Shown here in pieces: positions 15,588-23,577 of a stretch of 46,749 bases of DNA. The notes beneath the pieces were generated by a model. The model did no database searches, had not been told where the DNA came from, and saw only the letters and a program-made list of their open reading frames with translations. Location: NCBI GenBank assembly GCA_035633215.1, contig DASQFI010000023.1, positions 1-46,749 on the forward strand, given 5' to 3'. The position numbers and the translations under genes are program-made. The stretch comes from DASQFI01 sp035633215 (GTDB lineage Bacteria > Acidobacteriota > Vicinamibacteria > Vicinamibacterales > SCN-69-37). The first letter of the stretch is position 1. Every line of letters begins with the position of its first letter.

Positions 15588-16757
15588 TCACACGTAGCTC
15601 AGCCACCGGCTCCGCCGCCTCGCCTTCAAGTCCGCATACCAGCGGCATGGAAAGTACAGCAGCACGACGTCGACGACGAACACGACGTACAGCAGCCAGA
15701 GAGGCCAGTGATCGGCCTGCGGCATGTCCACGTACGGCGCGGTGGCATATGGCCCGGCGTTCGCACTGCCAGTGCGGAGCAGATTGACCAGCAGAGCCGT
15801 GACGTGAATCGTCGGGATGTGAAGCAGGTAGTAGAACATCGGCACGCGCCCGAAGGTGCCCACCACGTCCGCGATCCACCCGCGCGAGCGCTCGACCAGC
15901 GGCAGCACCGCGATCGTCGGCCCAAGCGTCATCAAGAGGAACAGCGGGCTCGCGGGGTATTTGGAGGCGCTCAACAGACGAAAGAGTCCGGGCGTGGTCT
16001 CGCCTGCTGACGGCGAGAGCCAGTCAATGACCACCGTGAAGACGACGAACAGCGCCGTTGCGGTCAGGCCGATCCTCAGGCACAGCCGGCGCCGGTCGCC
16101 AGACGCGCGCAGCAGGATCGCGCCGAAGCCGTGCCCGGCGGCCATCACGCCAATCCACGGCACGATCGTGTAGAGCACGGTCATCCCGAGCCAGCCATCC
16201 GATCCCGCCGGATAGACGAACTCCCAGATCGGTCCCACGAACGCTCGAACCGATGCCGGCAGTGCGCGAGGAAAGAAGGAGAACGTTTGCTGGAAAAGAA
16301 TGATCAGGAGCCCGGCGATGCCGACCGTTCGTGGACTGAGGCGCACGAACGCCGCGAGGAGCACCATGCACCATCCCGTCATCCAGATGACGCCGGCGAG
16401 CACGAACTGTGAATAGTCGACATTGAACGTCCAGGAGAAGCGGATCACCGTGAGCTCGAGCAGGACGAGCAGCAGCCCGCGAACAACGAGGTACCGCGCG
16501 AGCGTGCCGGTGTCGCCGAGCTTGCGCCCATGCAGAAACGCGGCCGTCCCGGCAAAGAAGACAAATGCCGGCGCGCAGAAGTGAGTGACCCAGCGTGTGA
16601 AGAAGATGGCCGCGGTCGGTCCGCCGGCCGGCACGCCCGAGTAGACGCGGACGTGGTCGATGGCCATCAGGATCATCACCACGCCGCGGATGATGTCGAG
16701 TGACGCCAGCCGGTGGCCTGGCGTCAGGCCACTCTCAACTTTTCCTGGACGGGTCAT
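15588..16757 (-). CDS. DUF1624 (heparan-alpha-glucosaminide acetyltransferase-like) membrane protein
   Basis: 389 residues with about ten membrane helices. The N-terminus RLASLDIIRGVVMILMAIDH and the later FFTRWVTHFCAPAFVFFAGT are diagnostic of the DUF1624/HGSNAT-type acyltransferase family, where a conserved histidine after the first helix (IDHVR) is thought to carry the acyl group. It may acetylate a sugar across the inner membrane; the substrate is unknown. ATG 16757 is preceded by GGAGG. The frame is open 74 codons further up only because it reads through the palindromic element at 16856-17054. Confidence 0.88.
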   Translation of the reverse strand: MTRPGKVESGLTPGHRLASLDIIRGVVMILMAIDHVRVYSGVPAGGPTAAIFFTRWVTHFCAPAFVFFAGTAAFLHGRKLGDTGTLARYLVVRGLLLVLLELTVIRFSWTFNVDYSQFVLAGVIWMTGWCMVLLAAFVRLSPRTVGIAGLLIILFQQTFSFFPRALPASVRAFVGPIWEFVYPAGSDGWLGMTVLYTIVPWIGVMAAGHGFGAILLRASGDRRRLCLRIGLTATALFVVFTVVIDWLSPSAGETTPGLFRLLSASKYPASPLFLLMTLGPTIAVLPLVERSRGWIADVVGTFGRVPMFYYLLHIPTIHVTALLVNLLRTGSANAGPYATAPYVDMPQADHWPLWLLYVVFVVDVVLLYFPCRWYADLKARRRSRWLSYV

Positions 16758-16855
16758 CGCCGGCCTCCGCGACACCACGATCGAGTCGACGACCGGTTCG
16801 CGCAACGACAACGACGCGAGCGGCGCCCGGCGTGCCGGGAACGGTCGCTGTGGAC

Positions 16856-17054
16856 TGAAAAGCACGTGTAACTTGGAACTCAGAACTGAGAACTTAGAGC
16901 ACGTTGCGAAATCGGATGTAGGGCGGGGCTTCAGCCCCGCCAACGCGCCGGCCCTGAAGGGCCGGCCTACATTTCGCAACGCTCTCTTAGAACTGGATTA
17001 ATAGATCAAGTTCTGAGTTCTAAGTTCTCAGTTCTAAGTTGCACGTGCTTTTCA
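16856..17054. repeat. Nested inverted-repeat element with Family D core
   Basis: Outer arms TGAAAAGCACGTGTAACTT (16856-16874) and its near-perfect complement (17036-17054) enclose tandem AGAACT-type units, then inner arms GTTGCGAAAT (16903-16912)/ATTTCGCAAC (16971-16980) and the Family D repeat (16918-16970). The right outer arm contains the stop codon of the S1C protease gene (17052-17054). On that strand it would fold into a long hairpin, likely ending or stabilising the protease transcript. Confidence 0.85.
16918..16970. repeat. Family D repeat, second copy
   Basis: GTAGGGCGGGGC-TTCA-GCCCCGCC followed by GCCGGCCC-TGAA-GGGCCGGCCTAC. Same two hairpins as 13887-13944 in opposite orientation. 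A short degenerate relative (GTAGACCGGCGGCC...GGCCCTAC) lies at 44432-44463. Confidence 0.85.
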
Positions 17055-18473
17055 CTCAATGGTGAATGCCAGATACATCAGCGCGCCGCGGCGCTCGAGA
17101 TGAAGGACGACCGGATCGCCGGTTTTCAATCCGTCCAGCGCGGTGCGCAGTTCAGCGAGTCCCGACACCCGCGTCCGATTGACGGAAAACACCACATCCC
17201 CGATTTCGAGCCCGCCCTCCCGCGCGTCGATCGCCCCGGCGACCGTGGACACGACGACGACACCGGAATCGACGCGAAGCACGGGCACGATCCGCGCCAG
17301 CCGCTGGTCGAGCGTCACGCCGAGAATGCCCAATCGCTGCACGAGGTTGTCGCGAGGATCGGCCCGCTCCGACAGGCTGCCGAAGGGATCGCGTCGCTCG
17401 GCGATCGGGACCGGCACGTTCAGCGTCTTGCCCTCGCGGAGAATCGAGAGTGACGCGACGTCGCCCGCGCGGCGATAGATGCCGACGTGCAGTTGGCGGC
17501 CGTTCTCCATGGGCTTGTCGTCGAGGGTGAGCACGAGATCACCGGGCCGGAGCCCGGCGGCCGCCGCGGGGCCGCCTGGCGTGACATCGGCCAGGACGAC
17601 GCCATGGTCGCGCGCCAGATTCAAACCCGTCGCGAGCGTCGGGGTGATCGTTTGCGCCCGAATCCCGATCTCACCGCGCCGGACTCGCCCGAGCGTTCGG
17701 ATCTGCTCGTAGACCGTCCGGACGATGTTGCTCGGCGCGGCAAACCCGACCCCTTCGTAGCTGCCGGTCTTCGACATGATCAACGTGTTGATGCCCACCA
17801 GCCGTCCGCGCACGTCGACCAGCGCGCCGCCGCTGCTGCCCGGATGGATCGACGCGTCGGTCTGCACATAAATCATCGGCGACTCGGGCTCGAGCTGCCG
17901 CGCAACCGCGCTCACCACGCCGAGTGACACCGAGTTGTTGAACCCCAGCGGGCTGCCCAGCGCGAGCACGATCTGGCCGGCCTTCAGCTCATCGGAGTCG
18001 CCGAACGCGACCGCCGGCAGGTTCCGCTGATCAACGCGGATCACCGCCAGGTCGGTTTCGAGGTCGATCCCGACAATCTCACCGGTCACGCTGCGGCTGC
18101 GGGCCGCCAGGATGGACTGTCCCGTTGCCGCGATCGGCAGATCGATCCGCAGCCTCCGCGCGCCAGCGACGACGTGAGCGTTCGTCACGATGTAGCCCTC
18201 TGGATCGACGATGACGCCCGATCCGGACGCGCGCTGCATCGTCACCAAATCGGCGGAGCGCGGGACCACGCCATCACCGGGGGTGTACGACATCGTGAAG
18301 ATCTCGACCACCGAGGCGCCGACGAGCCGAGCGGTGGTCTCGAGTGACGCGCTCAGGTCTGCCGCGGTTGTCGTCGCGCGAGGCGGCGTCTGCGCGCGCG
18401 CGTCGGACGCCGCCAGGGTGACGCCGACGGCAGCCGTGACCCTCAGAATCCGTGCCGATAGACTTCGTGACAT
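17052..18473 (-). CDS. S1C (DegP/HtrA-type) serine protease with two PDZ domains
   Basis: 473 residues. A signal peptide (1-28, ending SDARAQ) is followed by a trypsin-like domain with His in IVTNAHVVAG, Asp in LETDLAVIRV and Ser in HPGSSGGALV. Two PDZ domains follow (about 280-370 and 385-470), with VLADVTPGGPAAAAGLRPGD and the more divergent VVVVSTVAGAIDAREGGLEIGD. Such proteases are periplasmic quality-control enzymes that degrade misfolded envelope proteins. ATG 18473 follows GAGGA; the frame extends a further 279 codons upstream only by chance. The stop codon lies in the arm of the inverted-repeat element. Confidence 0.93.
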   Translation of the reverse strand: MSRSLSARILRVTAAVGVTLAASDARAQTPPRATTTAADLSASLETTARLVGASVVEIFTMSYTPGDGVVPRSADLVTMQRASGSGVIVDPEGYIVTNAHVVAGARRLRIDLPIAATGQSILAARSRSVTGEIVGIDLETDLAVIRVDQRNLPAVAFGDSDELKAGQIVLALGSPLGFNNSVSLGVVSAVARQLEPESPMIYVQTDASIHPGSSGGALVDVRGRLVGINTLIMSKTGSYEGVGFAAPSNIVRTVYEQIRTLGRVRRGEIGIRAQTITPTLATGLNLARDHGVVLADVTPGGPAAAAGLRPGDLVLTLDDKPMENGRQLHVGIYRRAGDVASLSILREGKTLNVPVPIAERRDPFGSLSERADPRDNLVQRLGILGVTLDQRLARIVPVLRVDSGVVVVSTVAGAIDAREGGLEIGDVVFSVNRTRVSGLAELRTALDGLKTGDPVVLHLERRGALMYLAFTIE

Positions 18474-18597
18474 CTCGTGTCCTCTTCTGGAAGTCAAGCA
18501 TAGGCCAGACCGGTTTCGCATCCGTGCGAGACGAATACCGAAGGCGATGCGCCAGCCCTCCGGAAGTGTCCGGGTCGCGTGATACTGTCCTGGGTCG

Positions 18598-19716
18598 ATG
18601 AATACGGCCTTCCCTACCTTGTCCATGACGTCCAGCGCCTGGCTACGGCGCTCATTGCTCCTCAGCGCGCTTCTCGCGACCATCAATATTGGAAGCGCGT
18701 CGGCCCAGACGATCTCGGTGAAAAACGTGGCGCCAGACGCCGGCCTCGAGGTGACACTCGGCCAAGCCACAGCCTCCGGCAAGGCCGACGCGACCGGCGT
18801 GGCGTCGGTCACCCTGAATGCGCTCGAGGGTGGCACAACGGCGGCCGAGATGGTCGTGGTCGTCCATGTCGATGCCTGCGGAACGAACTGGCGCGTCGTC
18901 CTCGTCGAACGCACCAGCGAGGCGCCGCCTCCTGTCGCCGGGTGCACACGGCGGGAGATCCAGGGCGCGTTCGTGTTGCGAAGAATGACGTCGCTCGGCA
19001 TCGACGTCAGCGGAACGTCACCCAACCTGCTGATCAGGCAAGGACCATTGCCCGCCAGTTGGGTGACGGGCGAAAACGTGACCGAACGGACCGGATTCGA
19101 GCCGCCAACTGGTCTGATTGTCTTCGGAGGTGGCGGGCTCGTCCGGTTCAAGGACGCCGTGCTGCTGTTCTGCGGCAACGTCTCCCAGTGCACCGGCAAG
19201 TCGTCCCGGCCGGGATTCGAAGGTGGCGTCGTGTTCTGGATCACGCCGTACGTCGGTGCCGTGGCGACGTACAAGAAGGCCGCTGAGGTCAAGGCTGACG
19301 GCAGCGGCAATCAGTTTCGTTTCGAGAGCGGTCTCGATGCGGAAGTCCTCTCGATCGCCGGTGCGGTCGGCGGGCCGGTGGGCCGCGTCAGGCTGTACGG
19401 CCAGGTCGGCCTCAACTATCACCGCGCCCAGTTCAGCACGACGCAGACGACCGAGCCCAGGACCGTGACGGTCGACGGCGCGCCAGTCGTTCTCGCCGGA
19501 GGGACGCAGACCCTCGAGTTCCAGACGACGGGATGGGGCTGGCTGTTTGGCGGCGGCGCGGAAATCTGGATCACGACGCCGCTGGCGATTTACACCGACA
19601 TCACCTGGGCCGGTCTCAAGGGCGACGATCGCAACGGCGGTGAACCGATCATCGACGAACGCGTGACGTCGATCATGGCCGGCATTCGCTTCCGGCTGGG
19701 CCGATTGGGACGGTAG
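18598..19716 (+). CDS. Exported beta-barrel-like outer-membrane protein candidate
   Basis: 372 residues. A signal peptide ends near ASAQ (residues 1-36; ATG 18625 is an alternative start that fits the signal better). The first half is a soluble beta-rich region with VAPDAGLEVTLGQATASG. The second half alternates short strands with aromatic girdles, for example GVVFWITPYVGAVATY, RLYGQVGLNYHRAQF, GWGWLFGGGAEIWITTPLA and ends IMAGIRFRLGRLGR, typical of eight-strand OmpA/OmpW-type barrels. It is divergent from the S1C protease across 124 bases, and both are envelope proteins. The family is not recognised. Confidence 0.75.
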   Translation: MNTAFPTLSMTSSAWLRRSLLLSALLATINIGSASAQTISVKNVAPDAGLEVTLGQATASGKADATGVASVTLNALEGGTTAAEMVVVVHVDACGTNWRVVLVERTSEAPPPVAGCTRREIQGAFVLRRMTSLGIDVSGTSPNLLIRQGPLPASWVTGENVTERTGFEPPTGLIVFGGGGLVRFKDAVLLFCGNVSQCTGKSSRPGFEGGVVFWITPYVGAVATYKKAAEVKADGSGNQFRFESGLDAEVLSIAGAVGGPVGRVRLYGQVGLNYHRAQFSTTQTTEPRTVTVDGAPVVLAGGTQTLEFQTTGWGWLFGGGAEIWITTPLAIYTDITWAGLKGDDRNGGEPIIDERVTSIMAGIRFRLGRLGR

Positions 19717-19721
19717 GGCGC

Positions 19722-20177
19722 TCAGCGGTCGCGCTGAGCCGCGGCGGCGACCGACACCAGCTCGATATCGAACACGAGCGAGGCATACGGCGGAAGCGGA
19801 CCGTTTCGTGCCGCGCCGTATGCGAGCGACGGCGGGATGACCAGGCGCCTCAAACCACCGACGCGCATGCCGGGCACGCCGCGTTCCCAACCGGCGATGA
19901 CGCCGCCCGAACCCAGTGTGAACGTCAGGGGTGTCCCACCGACGGACGAGTCGAACACGGCGCCCTTCTCCTCGGGCTGCGACGGATCGTGCAGCCACCC
20001 CGTGTAGTTCACGGAGATGACCTTGCCGGTGGTCGCTTCGTCACCGCCGCCAAGTCGTACGTCGGTCTGATTGTAGGCCGGCGTTCTGGTCGGCGTCGCC
20101 GAGCCGACGCACCCTGCCGCGCCCGCGAACGCGATCGCGAGGGAAGCAAGCGTGAGACCGCGAATTCGTCGAGACAT
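19722..20177 (-). CDS. FKBP-type peptidyl-prolyl isomerase, probable lipoprotein
   Basis: 151 residues from ATG 20177. The N-terminus MSRRIRG... has a hydrophobic stretch ending FAGAAGC, a plausible though non-standard lipobox (Cys at about 23). The FKBP domain follows with VISVNYTGWLHD, GAVFDSSVGGTPLTFTLG, VIAGWERGVPGMRVGGLRRL, IPPSLAYGA and FDIELVSV, all hallmark segments. Active-site aromatics Y, F and W are in place, so it should be catalytic and help fold envelope proteins. It converges with the barrel gene, five bases apart. Confidence 0.93.
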   Translation of the reverse strand: MSRRIRGLTLASLAIAFAGAAGCVGSATPTRTPAYNQTDVRLGGGDEATTGKVISVNYTGWLHDPSQPEEKGAVFDSSVGGTPLTFTLGSGGVIAGWERGVPGMRVGGLRRLVIPPSLAYGAARNGPLPPYASLVFDIELVSVAAAAQRDR

Positions 20178-20204
20178 CGAAGGAAGTCCACTATACCGCA
20201 CAGA

Positions 20205-20864
20205 TCATTTCCGGATCCGTTTCGTCTTCGAGGACTCGTGTTCGGACCAGACGCGAAACGGAAGCGAGGCCGAGCCGATGCGGATCACGTCGCCGTCCTT
20301 CAGCGGCCGCGGCGTGGTAATCCGCGTGCGTCCGATGAACGTGCCGTTGGTGCTGGCCAGATCTTCGAGGACGGCCTCGTCGGTGTCGCGCGTCACGCGG
20401 ATGCGTGCGTGACGCCGCGAGACGCCTTCCAGATCCAGCCAGATATCCGAGCGGGGATCCCGGCCGATCACGGTGGCGCCTTCCGGAAGCATGACCGCGC
20501 GGCCGTCCACGCTGAGCCAGAATCGCGACGCCTGGTCCGGATCGGATCGCCGATCGACCTCGCGGGCGGCCACCGAGAACGCGTACCCGATGCGGTGCAC
20601 GGTCCGGATGAGCCGCGGCTCGGAGGCCGGATCCGAAAGCGCGCGGCGGATTTCGCCAATCAGCACGGCGAGATTCGCGTCGACCACGTGCGTGTCGGGC
20701 CAGAGCCGGGCCTGAAGCTCGCTCTTCGGGACGACGTTCGGGCGGTGCTCGAGCAGCGCGCAGAGCAGGTCAAACGCCTTGACGGACAGATGGACTTCGC
20801 CGCCACCGGCCAGGAGCTGCCGCCGGTCGGAGTCGAGGGTGAAGTCGCGAAAGCGCAGTTTCAT
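20205..20864 (-). CDS. Winged-helix DNA-binding protein with FHA domain
   Basis: 219 residues from ATG 20864. The first ~100 residues are an OmpR/CadC-type winged helix: LRFRDFTLDSDRRQLL, FDLLCALLEHRPNVVPKSEL, LWPDTHVVDANLAVLIGEIR and IRTVHRIGYAF. The rest is an FHA domain with VIGRDPRSD, GVSRRHARIRV and LASTNGTFIGR. There is no receiver domain or membrane helix. It would bind DNA through the first half and phosphothreonine through the second, which makes it a candidate output of the divergent kinase locus. The 112-base gap to the next gene holds a Family C repeat (20885-20921). Confidence 0.93.
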   Translation of the reverse strand: MKLRFRDFTLDSDRRQLLAGGGEVHLSVKAFDLLCALLEHRPNVVPKSELQARLWPDTHVVDANLAVLIGEIRRALSDPASEPRLIRTVHRIGYAFSVAAREVDRRSDPDQASRFWLSVDGRAVMLPEGATVIGRDPRSDIWLDLEGVSRRHARIRVTRDTDEAVLEDLASTNGTFIGRTRITTPRPLKDGDVIRIGSASLPFRVWSEHESSKTKRIRK

Positions 20865-20884
20865 CGAAGAATGCCGGCCCTGCG

Positions 20885-20921
20885 CCCGCCTTCGCGCCAA
20901 GCGCTTCGGCGGGCAAGCTGC
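20885..20921. repeat. Family C palindromic repeat in the divergent promoter region
   Basis: GCCCGCCTTCGCGC-CAA-GCGCTTCGGCGGGC forms a two-part stem. It has the same architecture as the copy in the LigD linker (4129-4165). It lies between the winged-helix-FHA gene and the FHA gene that opens the cell-wall operon. Confidence 0.55.
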
Positions 20922-20976
20922 TTAGGGAAATCCTGCGAATCCTTTAAGACTCTACCGCACTGATTGAGGACAGAGT

Positions 20977-21822
20977 GTGGCCATGCCGCACAGGCTCCCG
21001 GCCAGCGATTTGATCGATGCGGTCCTCGACAACATGCGCCAGAACCTCGAGCATCTCAGATACTCCAGCCTGGCGCCGAGCCGGTACGTCGTCTATGTCC
21101 ACCCGAATGAACATGCGCGTCTCGCCGGCATCCTGCCGCGCCTGCAGGCCGAGACGATCCGGGCGCTTGACGAAGAGCTTCGCCGGCTGAATGGCGGCAC
21201 GCTCATCAGCCGATCGGTCGGGCGGCTGACCGGGCAGCGGCCTCCGATTCAGAGTGCCGGCCCGGAGTGGCACATCGAGGTCGTCGCCGATCCCGACGGC
21301 GAGATCGACGAGGGCACGCTCCTCATCGACTCGGAGCTCGTGCTGCCCGCGCAGCCGGAGCTGGGTGTTGGAGAGCGCACGCGGCGGATCACGACCACTG
21401 TGTCGCAGCAACGCACGACGTCGCGTGAACAGACAGTCAGCCAGGAACGCTCGCCGGCCGCCCCGATCGTCTTCGCTCGCCTCTCCTATGAAGACCGAGG
21501 CGGCCTTCATACTCATGAAGTCGTCAAGGACTCGATCACGATCGGCCGAGGCGGCGTCACGTATCCCGTGGATATCCGGGTCTCCTCGTCCGAGGACGTC
21601 TCGCGCGAGCACGCACGCATCCGGCGCGACCCGAAGACGGGCCGTTTCTTCCTGATCGATCTCAGTCTCCTGGGCACGACCCTCGACGGCCGGCACGTCC
21701 CGCGTGGGTACGACACGAGCGACGACGGCAAGCGGGAGAACGGCACCGAGACTCCCCTGCCGGATCGCGGGCGAATCGGCCTCGCGGACATGCTCTACCT
21801 GGATTTCGAGCGGGTGCGCTGA
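20977..21822 (+). CDS. DUF3662-like/FHA protein, first gene of the cell-wall kinase operon
   Basis: 281 residues. The N-terminal ~120 residues (LIDAVLDNMRQNLEHL, SRYVVYVHPNEHARLAGILP, LQAETIRALDEELRRLNGG) have the arrangement seen in DUF3662 proteins such as actinobacterial FhaA. After a Gln/Thr/Arg-rich spacer, an FHA domain (about 180-278) reads TIGRGGVTYPVDIRV, VSREHARIRRD and FFLIDLSLLGTTLDG. Start GTG 20977 is supported by GAGGA six bases upstream; ATG 20983 would lose two residues. It presumably reads phosphorylated threonines made by the kinase in the same operon. It overlaps the next tiny gene by one base. Confidence 0.88.
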   Translation: MAMPHRLPASDLIDAVLDNMRQNLEHLRYSSLAPSRYVVYVHPNEHARLAGILPRLQAETIRALDEELRRLNGGTLISRSVGRLTGQRPPIQSAGPEWHIEVVADPDGEIDEGTLLIDSELVLPAQPELGVGERTRRITTTVSQQRTTSREQTVSQERSPAAPIVFARLSYEDRGGLHTHEVVKDSITIGRGGVTYPVDIRVSSSEDVSREHARIRRDPKTGRFFLIDLSLLGTTLDGRHVPRGYDTSDDGKRENGTETPLPDRGRIGLADMLYLDFERVR

Positions 21823-21917
21823 TGACCCTGCTGCTCTGGACTCGTTATGCGTTTCTTATTGCCCTGGCCGGCGTCGTGGTGCTCTTCGTATGGGCCGAGC
21901 TTCGATCGGACGAGTAG
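21822..21917 (+). CDS. 31-residue single-span membrane peptide
   Basis: ATG 21822 overlaps the stop of the FHA gene (TGATG) and the frame ends at TAG 21915-21917, ten bases before the phosphatase gene. The product is one hydrophobic helix (YAFLIALAGVVVLFVWAE) flanked by Arg and an acidic tail (LRSDE), so it should insert with the tail on one face of the inner membrane. Its position, overlap and strong membrane helix argue for a real gene, but its size makes it easy to miss. It could be a subunit or regulator of the kinase, phosphatase or synthase encoded next to it. Confidence 0.6.
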   Translation: MTLLLWTRYAFLIALAGVVVLFVWAELRSDE

Positions 21918-21927
21918 CTGAGACGCG

Positions 21928-23577
21928 ATGATCGAGTCCCGCAGCACGCCTCCGCGCCTTCAGCCCGGCCAGGACCGCGCGCCGGCGTCCGCTGGTTGGC
22001 AGGCTGCTGGCCGGACGGATACCGGGTTGGTCCGGCGCGTGAACGAAGACCGGTTTCACATCGACGAAGGACGCGGTGTGGTGATGGTGATCGACGGCCT
22101 GGGCGGACAGGCCGCCGGCGGCAAGGCGGCCGACACCGCGCTCTCGATGCTCCGCACCCGCCTCGAACGGCAGACCGGGCCGATCGCCGAACGCATTCGC
22201 GAGGCGATCACGATTGCCAACAACGAAATCCACCGGTTGGCCGCGACGCGCGCGGAGTGGCACGGCATGGCGTGCGTCCTGACGGTCGCCGTCATCGAGA
22301 ACGGACGCGCGGTCATCGGCCACGTCGGCGACACGCGGCTCTACAAGCTGCGAGCGAACGGCCCCGCCAAGCCCGCCAAGATCGAGAAGGTCACGCGCGA
22401 CCACTCACCGGTCGGCGAGCGCGAGGATGCGCTGGAACTCTCGGAGTCCGAGGCGATGCGCCACCCGCGTCGGAACGAGGTGTACCGGGATGTCGGATCG
22501 GAGCGTCATGAGCCCTACGACCCGGATTTCGTCGACATCTGCGAGGTGACGTTCGAGTCCGACGCCTCGCTCCTCGTCTGCAGCGACGGCCTGACGGATG
22601 CGGTGTCGTCCGGGGCCATCACGCAGATCGTCCAGCGGTTTGCCGGCGACCCGCGCCAGGTCGTGCAGGGGCTCGTGGAGGCGGCCAACGCGGCCGGGGG
22701 GAAAGACAACGTCACCGTCGTATATGTGGAGAGAGAACAATTTGCTGCCGACACGCGGGAAACCCGGCCGAACGGGCGGCGCGGTTTCCGGAGGCTGCTC
22801 GCGGGCGCCGTGCTCGTCGCTCTTGCCGTGACCGTGGTGATTACGCGTGCGTCGAGCGGCCGGCCGCTGCCGGCCCTGGTCGGCCCGCTCCTGGACAGCC
22901 TCAGCTCCGAGGCCGTGCTGACCGTGCGGCCGAACGAGTCCATTGCCGCGGCGATCGCGCGCGCCGCGGCCGGCGCGGAGGTGATCGTCGAGCCGGGAGA
23001 GTACCGTGAGCGTCTCACCCTTCGCGACGGCATCCGGGTCGTGAGTCGCGTGCCCAGGGGGGCGACGATTCGATTGCCGAGCGCGGCCGCCGAAGGCGAA
23101 GCGGCCGTCGTCGCTACCGGTCCTATGACTGCTGAACTCGTCGGCTTTCGCATTGTCGGCGACGCCGCCACGTCACTGGGCACGGGGATCCTCATTCGCG
23201 ACGCCGCGATCTCCGTGATCAACTGCGAAATCACGGGCGCGGCCAGGACGGCCCTGGAGATCAGCGGCGCTCACGCGCTGGTCATTGGCAGCGACATCCA
23301 CGACAACCCCGGCATGGCGCTATTGGTCAAAGCTGATGCGACACCGCGCGTGACGCACAACGTGTTTGCGCGCAACGGCGTGTCGACGCGCGCGGCGACG
23401 CCGGTGTCCATCGAGCGCGGCGCGCACCCCACCCTCACCGGCAACGTCTTCGAAGGCGTGGCGATGCGACTGATCGCGAGCGACGACTCCATTCGAGGGG
23501 CGATCGAGCGAAACAACTGGTTCGTCCCCGCGCGCCGGTCCGAGCCGGCGGCCGCGCCAGACGGGCGGAATCGATGA
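21928..23577 (+). CDS. PP2C-type Ser/Thr phosphatase fused to a beta-helix ectodomain
   Basis: 549 residues. The cytoplasmic PP2C domain (about 25-270) has all key motifs: RRVNEDRF (D41), MVIDGLGGQ (D56), GHVGDTRLY, CSDGLTDAV (D220) and GGKDNVTVV (D260). A membrane helix follows (about 290-307). Residues ~325-540 repeat short strand-turn units (ISVINCEITGAART, HALVIGSDIHDNPGMAL, TPRVTHNVFARNG) typical of right-handed beta-helix proteins, on the outer side of the membrane. Actinobacterial PstP has no such ectodomain beyond a short tail. The phosphatase should reverse the kinase's marks; the beta-helix may sense wall glycans. Its stop overlaps the kinase start by four bases. Confidence 0.93.
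   Translation: MIESRSTPPRLQPGQDRAPASAGWQAAGRTDTGLVRRVNEDRFHIDEGRGVVMVIDGLGGQAAGGKAADTALSMLRTRLERQTGPIAERIREAITIANNEIHRLAATRAEWHGMACVLTVAVIENGRAVIGHVGDTRLYKLRANGPAKPAKIEKVTRDHSPVGEREDALELSESEAMRHPRRNEVYRDVGSERHEPYDPDFVDICEVTFESDASLLVCSDGLTDAVSSGAITQIVQRFAGDPRQVVQGLVEAANAAGGKDNVTVVYVEREQFAADTRETRPNGRRGFRRLLAGAVLVALAVTVVITRASSGRPLPALVGPLLDSLSSEAVLTVRPNESIAAAIARAAAGAEVIVEPGEYRERLTLRDGIRVVSRVPRGATIRLPSAAAEGEAAVVATGPMTAELVGFRIVGDAATSLGTGILIRDAAISVINCEITGAARTALEISGAHALVIGSDIHDNPGMALLVKADATPRVTHNVFARNGVSTRAATPVSIERGAHPTLTGNVFEGVAMRLIASDDSIRGAIERNNWFVPARRSEPAAAPDGRNR

Noticed and set aside
16985..17036. AGTTCT/AGAACT repeats considered as CRISPR
   Set aside because: Units are about 10 bases, without spacers of constant length, and no cas genes are in the window.
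18474..19310. Upstream extension of the S1C protease frame
   Set aside because: It runs opposite the barrel gene; the signal peptide at 18473 marks the real start.
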